The notes under the pieces: model-generated | What the model was told of the DNA's origin: nothing | The model's input: the letters and a program-made list of their open reading frames with translations, nothing else | Databases searched by the model: none | Assembly (NCBI GenBank): GCA_037367355.1 | Contig: CM074698.1 | Coordinates: forward strand, 3,410,001-3,474,000 | Length of the DNA: 64,000 nucleotides | Reading direction: 5' to 3' | Source of the DNA: Neoscytalidium dimidiatum | Taxonomy: Eukaryota > Ascomycota > Dothideomycetes > Botryosphaeriales > Botryosphaeriaceae | In this document: one piece after another, positions 1 to 10,073 of the stretch | Numbering within the stretch: the stretch's first letter is position 1 | Layout: each line of letters begins with the position of its first letter | Program-made: the position numbers and the translations under genes

Positions 1-1
1 T

Positions 2-1443
2 CTCGTCAGGCACCTCGGAGCTTCCAACTTTGTCATCTACTCGTATGCGGCCATCGCGGTTGAGCGGGCGCTTTACCTCACCGACGATAATCGACAACCT
101 ATTATCCCGCGGGATACAGTCGCACCACTCGCCAAGGATCTGCTGGTACACCTGTTTGGTCTAATCCAAAGAGAATCCGCGCCGGAGAAGATCCAGGAGA
201 ACGAGTTCTTGATGAAGTGTGTCATGCGGGTGCTCATCGTCATCAAGGACGGTGTCTTGCCCATCGCAGACACTGTGCTCAAGAATTTCATCAACATCAC
301 CATGGTGATCCGCCATAACCCCAGCAACCCGCGTTTCTACTACTACCATTTCGAGGGTATCGGTGCGCTTATCAAGGCTGCAGCACCCGCAGAGCCACAG
401 AAGCTAGAGCAAGCTCTCTACGATCCTTTCTCTACCATCCTGCGCACTGAGGTAGAGGAATTCACACCTTACGTGTTCCAGCTGTTCGCGGCTCTGCTCG
501 AAGCAAACCCGGCCGGTGTCTTGCCTGACTACTACAAGTCGTTGATTCCCCCGCTCCTGATGCCTGTCGTGTGGGAGAATAAGGGCAATATCCCTGCACT
601 GGTCCGCCTCCTAGCTGCCATGATCAGCCGTGACCCGGGCAGCATTGTCCAGAATAACCAGCTTGAGCCGATGCTGGGTATCTTCCAAAAACTGGTTTCG
701 ACCAAGACGAACGAAGCGCACGGGTTTGACCTGCTGGAGGCCATCGTCGCATCCGTGCCGGTCGACAACCTGAAGCCATACTTCACCCCCATGCTCACCA
801 TTATGCTTACGAGATTATCCAACTCGAAGACCGAGACTTTCGCCTCTCGGTTTGTGCGTTTCTATCACTTCGTCGCCGCGCGGGATGACAAGGGCCTTGG
901 CTCGGATTTCTTCATCAGCGTCGCAGACTCTGTTCAGCAAGAGTAAGCCTTCTTCCTGTCAAACTATGTAGGAATGTTGCTAATATCTATTTCATCAGCG
1001 TCTTCCGCCCAATCTATCCCCAAATCATCCTTCCCGACACCCAGAAGCTCACCCGTCCCTTTGACCGCAAAACGGCCGTCGTCTCGCTTACCAAGACCCT
1101 CACCGACGGCCAGGCCTTCGTCGAGCGTTACAAGAAGGGATGGGCACTCACGTGTGAAGCGCTTCTCAAGCTCCTCATCAACCCTCCGGTTGCACCCGCC
1201 ACCGACGACATCGTTCCTGAGCAAGACGTTGATGACCTCTCTTTCGGTGTCGGTTTCACCCAGTTAAACACGTGTAGGAAGGCAGCGCAAGATCCGTTCC
1301 CGGAGATTACGGATGTTAAGAGATGGGTTGGCGAGTACCTGCGTGCGGCGGATCAGAGAAATGGCGGTAGGGTGAGTGCGTTCGTGCAGGAGAGGTTGAG
1401 TCCGGAGGCCAAGACGGCATTGATACAGACAATGCAGGGCTGA
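2..1443 (+). CDS. CSE1: Exportin-2 (Cse1/CAS), 3' part
   Basis: This is the C-terminal part of the importin-alpha re-exporter, the karyopherin that returns importin alpha from nucleus to cytoplasm with RanGTP. The frame is open from base 2, so the 5' end lies outside the window. The coding parts are 2-942 and 999-1443. The 56-nt intron has a GTAAGC donor and an ATCAG acceptor, and splicing joins GA|C into Asp-Val-Phe-Arg-Pro. About 461 residues are visible. They are alpha-helical HEAT-type repeats, including the stretch FYYYHFEGIGALI near 330-370 that is typical of the Cse1 C-terminal domain. Translation ends at TGA 1441-1443. The assignment is from recognised family sequence and is firm; only the N-terminal part (importin-beta N domain) cannot be seen. 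Confidence 0.93.
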
Positions 1444-2172
1444 GCGAAGGCGCGCAACGGGGGAGATTTGTGGGAATTAGGAGAGGAGTGTGATACCAGC
1501 ATAAGATGGAGAGGACGAAAAAGTCATGGTAGGTTTGGTGGAGATCTGGCAGCATCTCCGTAGCTCTTGAGGCCATAAAAATAAGTTGAATGTGATATCA
1601 CAGATTTGCGGTCAATAATGCGAGAAGATATGTTGCTACGATTCCGATCGAGAAGCGATCGGGTCTGTCGTTGAACCAGACATGCTCTTTCAAGCGTGAG
1701 AGAATCCATTTATTCCAATTAGCCGTTTAGTGGTGTTCCTGTGATGGTCCTGGTGGTTGCTCGTGGACTGGCCATTGACTAGCTGTGAAATCCCGATCGA
1801 TGGAAGAACGAGGCTGCGGAAGCACTGCGCATTTCGTTATCTGCTTCGCTGCACGGCTCAGATGCGCAGATACAAGCAGCCCTGAGTGCCTTTTGGAAGC
1901 CGTCTGTATTATGTTCATACGAAAACGTCGCCGAAACTCTCTTGTCGCGGGGCCCAACGCCCTAACGGCCCAACGAGCCATCACTACCTGAGCACCGCGA
2001 GATGTTGACATCCTATACCACTCCTGAGATCTAAACTCCATTTGCAAGGGCCCGCAATGTGGAGAGAGGCCGGAAGGAATCTCCGAGAGGCGGCGTGAAA
2101 GTATATATTTCTACGCAACACATTCTTCTCCATCAACAACCGGTAAGATGCCAGCAGCATCTTACCACAGCC
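1444..2172. other. Intergenic, CSE1 3' side to tRNA-Lys
   Basis: There is no convincing gene. The first few hundred bases are presumably the CSE1 3' UTR. A TATATATT element lies at 2102-2109, about 63 bases upstream of the tRNA, where fungal tRNA genes often carry a TATA-like element that helps place TFIIIB. Short ORFs here are not supported by codon pattern or similarity. Confidence 0.5.
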
Positions 2173-2255
2173 GCCCGGCTAGCTCAATCGGTAGAGCGTG
2201 AGACTCTTAAAGGAGTGCTATCTCAAGGCTGCGGGTTCAAGCCCCGCGTTGGGCT
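2173..2255 (+). tRNA. tRNA-Lys(CTT) with 10-nt intron
   Basis: The cloverleaf can be drawn by hand. The acceptor stem GCCCGGC pairs with GTTGGGC (two G-T pairs), and the D-arm is TAGCTCAATCGGTAGAGC. The anticodon arm TGAGA-CTCTTAA-TCTCA has CTT at 2206-2208, and the T-arm GCGGGTTCAAGCCCCGC is perfect. A 10-nt intron (2210-2219) sits at the canonical place one base 3' of the anticodon, and removing it leaves 73 nt. CCA is not encoded, as expected in a eukaryote. The internal A and B boxes (TAGCTCAATCGG and GGTTCAAGCC) are intact, so the gene should be transcribed by Pol III. Confidence 0.96.
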
Positions 2256-2268
2256 CAATTCCCACTTC

Positions 2269-2274
2269 TTTTTT
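2269..2274 (+). terminator. Pol III T6 terminator of tRNA-Lys
   Basis: A run of six T starts 14 bases after the tRNA discriminator base. Runs of four or more T on the coding strand terminate RNA polymerase III. Confidence 0.75.
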
Positions 2275-5155
2275 GCTTTGCTGTTGTCTGGGACACTGGT
2301 GGTGGCGTTGGCGAATGTCGGTGCATTTTTTTTTTTTTTCTTCTGCACGGGCGGTGTGGTCCGGGCGCGGGGTCCGAGCGGAGCGGACGCTAGCACGGCT
2401 TCGGGCGACTGAGGATGGTCGATCGAGTACGGCGATGGGAGTCGACATGGTGTGAATTCGATCTTGCGGGCGGTTAGGCGGATGAAAGGGGATTTTGGGC
2501 CCGTGAGGGTGTGCGGGGTTTTGCTGGGCAGGCAGAGTCCTCGCCGTACATGGCTATGTCTGATACGTGTTGGAGCTTCAAGAGCATTTTTCCCTTCAAG
2601 GCAGGGCATCGACCCTGCGCGGGCTCTCTGGAACATCCAGAAGGTCTACTCGCATGCGTCGAGGTCCGTGGGAAAATCACAACTAACCAACAGGCTAAAA
2701 AATGGGAAGCGCTCGGTGGGTGTGCGAGGCATTTCAGCTGCAAGCAACGGTGCGCATACAGGCTCGAAGCAGATATCCAGATGTAGGTTTGCAACCAAAA
2801 AAAAAAAAAAACAGAGGTGATACACATCTAATGATCACTTCAACTACCTAGACGATGGTGTAGCCGTTGCAATATCCATGAAACTAGTGTCGTGGGCAAA
2901 TGCTGCATAAGCGGCCATAACTTAGCTGAATATGGCCAAGGAGTTAGATATCACGACCAAAATTTGTCTTTGTATTGTTCTGCACGCTGTTAAAGTTCCT
3001 GCCGGAAGCCATTTCGAATTTCTGTTTTCTTCACTTTTTTACTACCTGATGGATAATTCTAAACATCAGAATACGTTGAAAGAACATGAGAAGCAGGATA
3101 GACATCGAAACTGTTCGGAAATATCAGGCGGGCGATTTAGCGAGGGCATTGGCCATACGTCTCGTCCAGGAATCAGTCTCCTGAGCATTCAGCTCACGTG
3201 TTTATTCACCGATAATTGCAATCTGACAAACATCTTTCATTTAAGAAAGCCACCATCATACACCGATGGCCCACATGTTCTTCTTCACTTGGCGCGGGCA
3301 CGGCTATCTTACAAAATAGAATGCAGCGCTAGGACGGGGACGAGTTCAAGAGGCGCCTGGACGGATGTATGACGAGGGCCAAAAGAGGATGATGGCAAAA
3401 TGACTGATGCGGAAAGTTACTATCATATCCCTGCTGTTCAATATGTTAGTCATTTATTCGAGTCCTGCAAGAATATGCCGGAGGTAATGATGTACGTCCA
3501 ATCTCTACGCGGCTGCCTGCATCATTGCCGCAGTGAGCGTGTCATTCCCTGGAGTCATATCCACGGCCGCCATAGTACGAAAAATTTTGCTTCGTTCACA
3601 ACATATGCACACACATAAAACGATGTCGATCCTACAAACACATGCGCGCAGCCGACACAGATACACCAGCTCTCCAACACTCCTTTACCTTTAGCCATTA
3701 AAGAAACGTCAAGTAACGTATACGGGCCGCTATTCCCCACACACTGCGGGATCGGTGGAACAGACTCTCACGGGTACAGGCCTCAAGCTCACCCAACTCT
3801 TCGTGATGCCAGATACCAGCCAATCTTACAAAGACACAGTGGCTGGGAAAGAGCTCATCTCACTCATCTTACAGACCGCATAGACATTGTGAAGCAGCGT
3901 CATCCGGAACGTAGATGTTACCAGTGTCATTTTGCGGCTACCTCCAGACGACTGCATCAATCAAATATCTATGAAGTATAACAGGGGCATACGAGGATCG
4001 GTGTTCCTGTCACAATGGCCGTACCAATAGGAGCATGCCGCTGCGAGATGATGTCTCCACTGCTACCCGCCGTCGCACTGCGAACGAACGCGTCCGGGTT
4101 ACCGCAGCATCGAAGATTGGCGTAGTCTATCTTGATTGCGCGTCCAGTAAGCTGCATCTCGGCGTGCGGGTGAGGAGCCTGGTGCTGACACGGATGAGAG
4201 AAAGGAGGCAGCGCATTTGCAAGACACACAGTATCATAACTTTGTTCAGCGAGGAAGAATTTACGAGAAAGTCAGTACCAGAATTTCCAGAATATGTGAT
4301 AATAATTCAGCAGGGCAAATAAGATGACGCAAATGAAAGGGAGGTAGGGTGGGAAAGAAGAGCGAGAAGCAGAAGTTGAAATTGCAGCGAATCTCAAAAA
4401 GATGGCCTGGTCGAAAGTATTAGTTCACTGCGAGTCGTTGCACGGGAAGCCAAGGGGCCATAGTTCTAGAATAGATGAACGGCAGAAGCTCGGCTACGGT
4501 TTCCTGCAGATGTTGAGGATGAAAGGTCGGGATAATGCTTTAGGTAGGTAGTCGCATTCGTTGCCATCGAGTCTTTGGATTTCATAGTGGTGAACACCCT
4601 CACACGCAGCCCTCTTGTAGCCGCCTATCTGGAAATAGAAGCGAGTGCATCTCAAGCGTCATTGAATCCAGCACAACACCAATCAATGGAGCAGCAGGGT
4701 CGCATAATATGTGTTGGCCAGAGCGCCTGCTTTAGCAACCAACGCTAAACATTAGAGGATGAGAGTCGCATACCGCTTCGAACCTTAATTCATCTCCCGT
4801 AGCGTTGCACAACCCCACATAACTCGTCACTTGGCATCAAAGAATCGAATACCGATGATTATCCTGTTAACCTGTAGCCTATCTCTTCCAAAAGAATCTT
4901 TGATGGGCCATAGCCTTCGGGAAAAGTCTGTACTACGAAAGGAGACCTCCTGATCCCTCTCTGCGAAGCCATATCAGGCGATATGAAGAACGCCGTATCG
5001 ATAATGTGAGATGAGAAAGGCTCGAAGAAATGAGCACCGACAGAGAAAGAGGAAGAAAGTGCTGTACAGGAAGATGGCTCCGATCCCCCTGCCAAATGTT
5101 ATCGTCCGAAGATAAGCGTGAGCATGCGTCGTACCCATGCCCGCCGCAACATCAT
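2275..5155. other. Gene-poor stretch, about 2.9 kb
   Basis: No gene could be built here with confidence. There are homopolymer tracts: T14 at 2326-2339 and A15 at 2797-2811. Two open stretches were weighed. One is 2932-3372 (+), 146 codons, with no recognisable family and weak codon bias. The other is 3969-4229 (-), 86 codons, with a GC-rich third position and a segment GRAIKIDYAN resembling the end of an RRM domain. Neither has a convincing start or splice context. The interval may hold UTRs, a degenerate gene or non-coding transcripts. Confidence 0.4.
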
Positions 5156-6433
5156 TTACTTTTGATCAGCTGGCGCCCATGTGTAAGTGCCGTAGTCCGG
5201 ATTGCTCGGATCAGCCCTAGTGACGTTACCGATGAACTCTCCCGCGCAGTTGCCTACCTCAAGAATTAGTGAACGTGAAAGAATCGAAATTAAATCTCAC
5301 TGACCTCGGTTCTTGTAGTGGCACACTGTAAACCAGTTTCCCAAGCTCTCTTGTAGGTAGCCATTCTGACAGAGACCACCCTCTGTGGAGCAACTGATCC
5401 TCTGACAATTCTGTACCGCGCATCCCAACTGGGTTGACGCAGCCCAGATGAGTTGAGTGAAATGTCCGTATTTTTCAAAGGTTGTATCCATACTCGACGG
5501 AGTGGCCTCGCCATAGTCATCATTGGGGAACCAGCCGACTTCCGCGTCATACCAAGCATTGGTGATTGCGCCCTGGATTTCCCAAGGCGCACTGCCGACC
5601 AGAAGGTTCTGACCGTATCCACCGCCGTTCGCATCCCTATTTTCGTTAGTATTTGTGCTCGGAGAGAGTATATTGAGCAGTGCTTACATCTGGTGAGAGA
5701 AATTGCAGGATGAAGCAATTTGCAGGGCACTGGTACTAAGGTCCGGGCTCCAGTGAATGGCAGGAGAACTGTGGTTCAGACGGTGGCGGTTATGAGCAAT
5801 CAAAGAATCCGCACAGAGCTGTGTTTGGTTAGGATCCTGATAGCCGATCGCTTGGCACTCCATCCGCATGTGGGTGATATCAAAGCCAACATCGGAAGTA
5901 GAGAAGCCTCCTGAATAGTCCGAGGAGGGAGACGCAGCCGGAGTCGCATAAGAGACCGCGTTTGCATACGAGACCGCATTAGCGTACGAAACGGCGTTGG
6001 CGTAAGAGACGGCGTTGGCGTACGAGACTGCGGTAGGGGCGTATGCAGCAGACAGCTCGGCGTGAGCGCGCGGACTCGTGGGAGTGAAAGTGGCAGGATT
6101 GATGATAAACTGTGAAGTAGGCCCGGACATCTCATTGCTCGGATCGAAACCACCGTTGGAGCTGGTCACGACGGAGACGCCGTAGGAAGTGGGCACGTAA
6201 GTACCCTCACCGATTGTAAAGAAACCAGAGAAGCTGTGAGTGGCTGTGTCTGGGCGTACAGTGATGACCTGGGTAGCGACAACGAGGTTATGAGCCGGCA
6301 GATGAACGGCAGTCGTTGCTGGGCGAATAGAAGGAGTGACGGTGACGATAACTACAGCCGTGCGGGTGACAATGACTGGAGCAGCCATGGCCATGGCAGC
6401 CATAATGGCGAGGAGAAAAGCCGAGAAGCGCAT
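5156..6433 (-). CDS. Secreted PR-1/CAP (SCP) domain protein with YANAVS repeats
   Basis: This is a predicted secreted protein of the CAP superfamily (PR-1, Pry1-like), 391 residues. Exons on the minus strand are 6433-5688, 5636-5305 and 5253-5156. Both introns have good donors (GTAAGC, GTCAGT) and the first has an ACTAAC branch point; all junctions keep frame. Residues 1-17 form a signal peptide, followed by a Thr/Val/Pro-rich stretch. Residues about 133-163 are a tandem YANAVS repeat. The CAP domain runs from about 210 to 360 and shows AHNRHR, the histidine signature GHFTQLIW (306-313) and several cysteines. Yeast Pry proteins bind sterols and fatty acids; plant PR-1 is a defence protein. 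A secreted lipid-binding or host-interaction role here is inference. A TATA element lies about 145 bases upstream of the ATG. Confidence 0.88.
5946..6035 (-). repeat. Coding minisatellite, 5 x 18 bp
   Basis: Five imperfect 18-bp units lie inside the first exon of the PR-1-like gene. On the minus strand each encodes a variant of Y-A-N-A-V-S. The units differ mainly at third codon positions, so the peptide is kept while the DNA diverges. Such tracts change copy number easily. Confidence 0.85.
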
Positions 6434-6579
6434 GGTGAATGGACGAGTTGTGCTTCCTCGGCTGACAGCGATCTCAGATCCTGATGTGTAATTTGAAAGG
6501 ACTGGTATTGAAGGTCAGACTTGGGCGATGAAGAGCTTGGAGAGGGGGACGAATGCGAATAAGAGTGGACGTGCGGCGG

Positions 6580-6590
6580 GATATAAATCA
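6580..6590 (-). promoter_or_regulatory. Candidate TATA box of the PR-1-like gene
   Basis: The plus strand reads GATATAAATC, giving TTTATAT on the minus strand about 145 bases upstream of the ATG at 6433. A long leader of about 100 nt would follow. The call rests on motif and position only. Confidence 0.4.
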
Positions 6591-9500
6591 AGGACAAGGA
6601 GTGAATCAAGGATCAGTTGGGTAAGGCAACAGGTGGCAGAACGGTAGGACAAGTGATGAGGCGAATCGGGTGAGGTCAGCGGATAGTGTTGGAGACTTAC
6701 GTGGACGGCTTTCTCAAGCACAGCGAGAGAGCCTAAGGGAGGAAAACAAAGGAAGGTGTGGTTGAAGAGGGCGCCAGTTTCTGGGGAGTGACGGGAAGTT
6801 ACGAGAGAATGTGGTTGAGAGAGAAAAAGAGAAGAGGAGGAGGAGCACACGGTGCTGCAAAGGAAGAAGTATCTGGACGGGCAGGCGCTAGTGCTCGCTT
6901 AGCGAGGCGTGTCTTCCTCTTTGGGCGGATGGGCGGAGCAGGGTGGCAGACACGGAGGCGGGAGCGGGCGGCGGGCACTGGGCTGGGCTGAGTCTCAAAC
7001 GCAGCAAAGACAGCGCAGCGCAGCTGTGGTGATTGGCGGCAGCGGCAGCGGCCGGACAGCCGCACACCAGAATCGGCAGAGCCTTCGGTTTATACACGCG
7101 CGGGCGGCGCCGACAGCCTGGGTCGGTACTGAGTTTGCGGATCACTGCGAGGATGAAGCATGCGCTGCGTGTTTGGAGGCCCCTTGGCAGCAACCACACC
7201 CGTAAGCTTCACTGGAGCACGCAAATGTTTGATTAAGCTTCTTCTGGACGGGAGTACTGATCGCTGCTCTCGCAGCAGGCTCGCCATCAACACTCATTGC
7301 CGCAGTATTTAGCTCCGGGGGGTTGGTTACCGGCTTCCTGCTCTTTCGTGTGTGCAGCCGTTTGTCTGGGTATCCATCTGCCTTGGTCTGGTGTTTCCAT
7401 AATCTCGGATCCTCGCACTCTGCCTGCAGCTTTGTATCCTCGGTCTGCGTGCCCGTCGCCCTCGCCGGCTCCGCGCTGTTTCATGAAGCCACCTTGTGCG
7501 CTGCCTCTCGCCAGGCTCTCACGCCATTCACTTTGGAACCATTGGCTGCTAAGACGCTCATTTCGCGGCAGTCCCTGCAGGGCCGTGGAGAAGTCGGCAC
7601 ACGTTGCACGCATGCGCGGCTCGCCGTGTCACTGGGGGAACGGGCAGAATGCATCAAAGACTGAGGTCGCTGGGCTCGCCGCTTCTCTGGACCACGACCA
7701 CCTCTCCCCGCAAAACGCCCGGCGGCAGTAAGCTCATGCGCATCATCACCATGACGTCGTGATCATGCAAGGCACTTCCGACTGCAGAACAACGTGTGAT
7801 CTATTATTCACATCCTCGGCACTGCTGAGCAGAAATGAGCGCCGATAGTGACATCCCTTCGGCAGCCAAAAGACGTCCTTGAAACGGCGCAGCCCCCGGA
7901 TTCCGGACGCCAGGACGTGAAAACGCGGCCGCAGATGAAACAGCTGGAAAGGGGAGGGCAGCCTGGGTTACACAAACCTGTGGCTTCAACACCATTGGCT
8001 GCTGTGATCCCTCCGACGCTGCCCAGAATCCGTAACAGTGTCCTTGAATTCATCTCGGCCTTTCCAAGCCGAACGTTTGCCCTCCCCTATCTACGCAAGG
8101 TACATGCGTCTATATCAACCATAGGAGATGCCATCGTCCCATAAGGCGTTCCTTGCGGCTCTGCTCTGCGTTGTTGATGGAAGTGAAACCGCAAAGACAT
8201 TCCTGCTGTAGCCTGATTTCCCATCAGAATCAATCTGGGACTGACTCGAACAATCCAACCGGTGCTAGTCTCACGAGCTCTGAGGGACAGTAGTAAGGTT
8301 GCAGCAAAAACATGGACCGTCGCGGATGCAGCCGCCTCCCCAGTGCAGATCCTCCGCATTGAACCGTTTCTTGCGTCATCCGCATTTTGCTGCTTTGCAA
8401 GAGTTGCAGTAGCCCGGAAAGCGTGTCATTTTGCTGCCCACCTTTATCCACCTCCTGTTTGAGCCGCGCCCCGGCGCCCTGCCGGTTCTTGCAACTCGGA
8501 CGCCAACGCCTAGATTCATTTCTCATCGATGCAATATTATTCGTGGGTCGTGCTCAATATAACGAATTCCTATCGTTACGCTATGCGCATTACCGTCACT
8601 CCCGGGTATGTTTATGTTCAGCCGCAGCTCACTGGACCCATGCTGAAAAGCGATCCGCCCATGCGGAAACTCATGCAGCAGTCTGGAACTGTTCTACGCC
8701 GCCACCGGTTGCACGGGCGCCATCTTACCGGTCTCCCCGTCTCATACCATGAGAGCGCTTTCTCAAAGTAGCGTTGCGGTTCCAACGCTGGACAGCTGGA
8801 GACTCAAGCTGAAATAAGCCGAAAGCGCAGTCAACGCAGCAGTATCGGTTACAGGAAAGGTCCTGCGCTAAGGAGGATGGAACGGAGAATCTATCCAGAG
8901 CTATTACGCACCATACTTGCCAAATCGGGAAATTCAACCCTTGAGTCCTCGTCCGGCGAATCGCTGCCAGTAGCACTCTTCTTCATCAAGTCCATTATGT
9001 AAGCTGTCAGACTCGCATCCCAACGTGTCTGCGTCAGCGGCAACCGTAGTCCTTTCTCTGTACCACATCTTGCTCGCACATGCAGGAAGATCAAGATTTT
9101 CAAAAGCTTTTGATGTATCATCGAGACTCCTACCAGCTGCACTCTGTCGAGGGCACATCGGCGTCGCCTACAATATGCCCCAAGAAAACGACAACACGCC
9201 ACACTTTCAACTAAATCCTGCTCCATTCGTGCCCTAAATATGAAAACAGACATATCACGTAGTTTCATACACCGCGTATCAGCCACATTCGACGCCTACG
9301 TACGACTCCGTGGACCAACATGACACCTGCCATCAACTCCCCAGAGCCACCCAGCTGCAGCCGTCACGCGACAGACACGCATTCAAAAGATCCGAGTCCA
9401 AGGCAGCGCTGCCGCCGCCACCGCCACCAACGGAACAGTACCAACGCCACGGTGCGCCATACGCCGCCAACGGCCAACATGACGCAGAGATGCTGCGGCC

Positions 9501-10073
9501 GAAGCTGAAGTCTTGGCCTGGAAGTATTCTTGGATGGGAAACGGATCCTTGAGGATCGCCAGGGAAACACTGTTCTCGAGAAGGATTGATCAGTTGCGAG
9601 GAAGATCCAAGGTCGGTAGATACCTGGTGCTCTTGTGAAAATGTATGGATGCTGTGAAATCAGGTCCGTGTGGCAAGAATTGTCAATGCAAGGCGGCACG
9701 GTAAAAAAAAAAAAAAAAAAGGCATTTTATGAGTAAAATTATGGCATTGCCCAACACTAGAATGAACAGCATTGTGGCATACAAGAGCGGCGATGTCTTC
9801 CGTGTGTCTACATATCTACCTGATCTGAGCGCTTTATCTACTTATGCACATAGGTTGTTTCGCAGAATGCCATCAGAGGTTCCCTCATATCTATGGTGAA
9901 CGAGCCATATGCAACAGATAACATACAAAATACATAATACACCACAGACACCAACCACTTGCAGATAATTGAAAACGCTCCAATCTCAAAAACCACGGAT
10001 CTACTCTAGTGCGCCCTCCATCCACACGAGTCTCCCACTGCCACAACCTTCCTCATCCCAACCCCAACCGCAG
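6591..10073. other. Gene-poor stretch, about 3.5 kb
   Basis: This holds the upstream region of the PR-1-like gene and the 3' side of the DUF3684 gene. ORFs of 80-145 codons occur (for example 7297-7731 + and 8891-9286 -), but none has a recognisable family, clean start or splice structure. A18 lies at 9703-9720. Bases 6800-7200 are GC-rich and purine/GGC-biased. I see no RNA gene. Confidence 0.4.

Noticed and set aside
5946..6035. CRISPR-like direct repeats
   Set aside because: The units are contiguous without spacers, lie in a coding exon and keep a peptide. The genome is eukaryotic.
9703..9720. Poly(A) tracts (also 2797-2811 and T19 at 60587-60605) as retroelement tails
   Set aside because: No reverse transcriptase, target duplication or element body is seen next to them; homopolymers of this length are common in fungal intergenic DNA.
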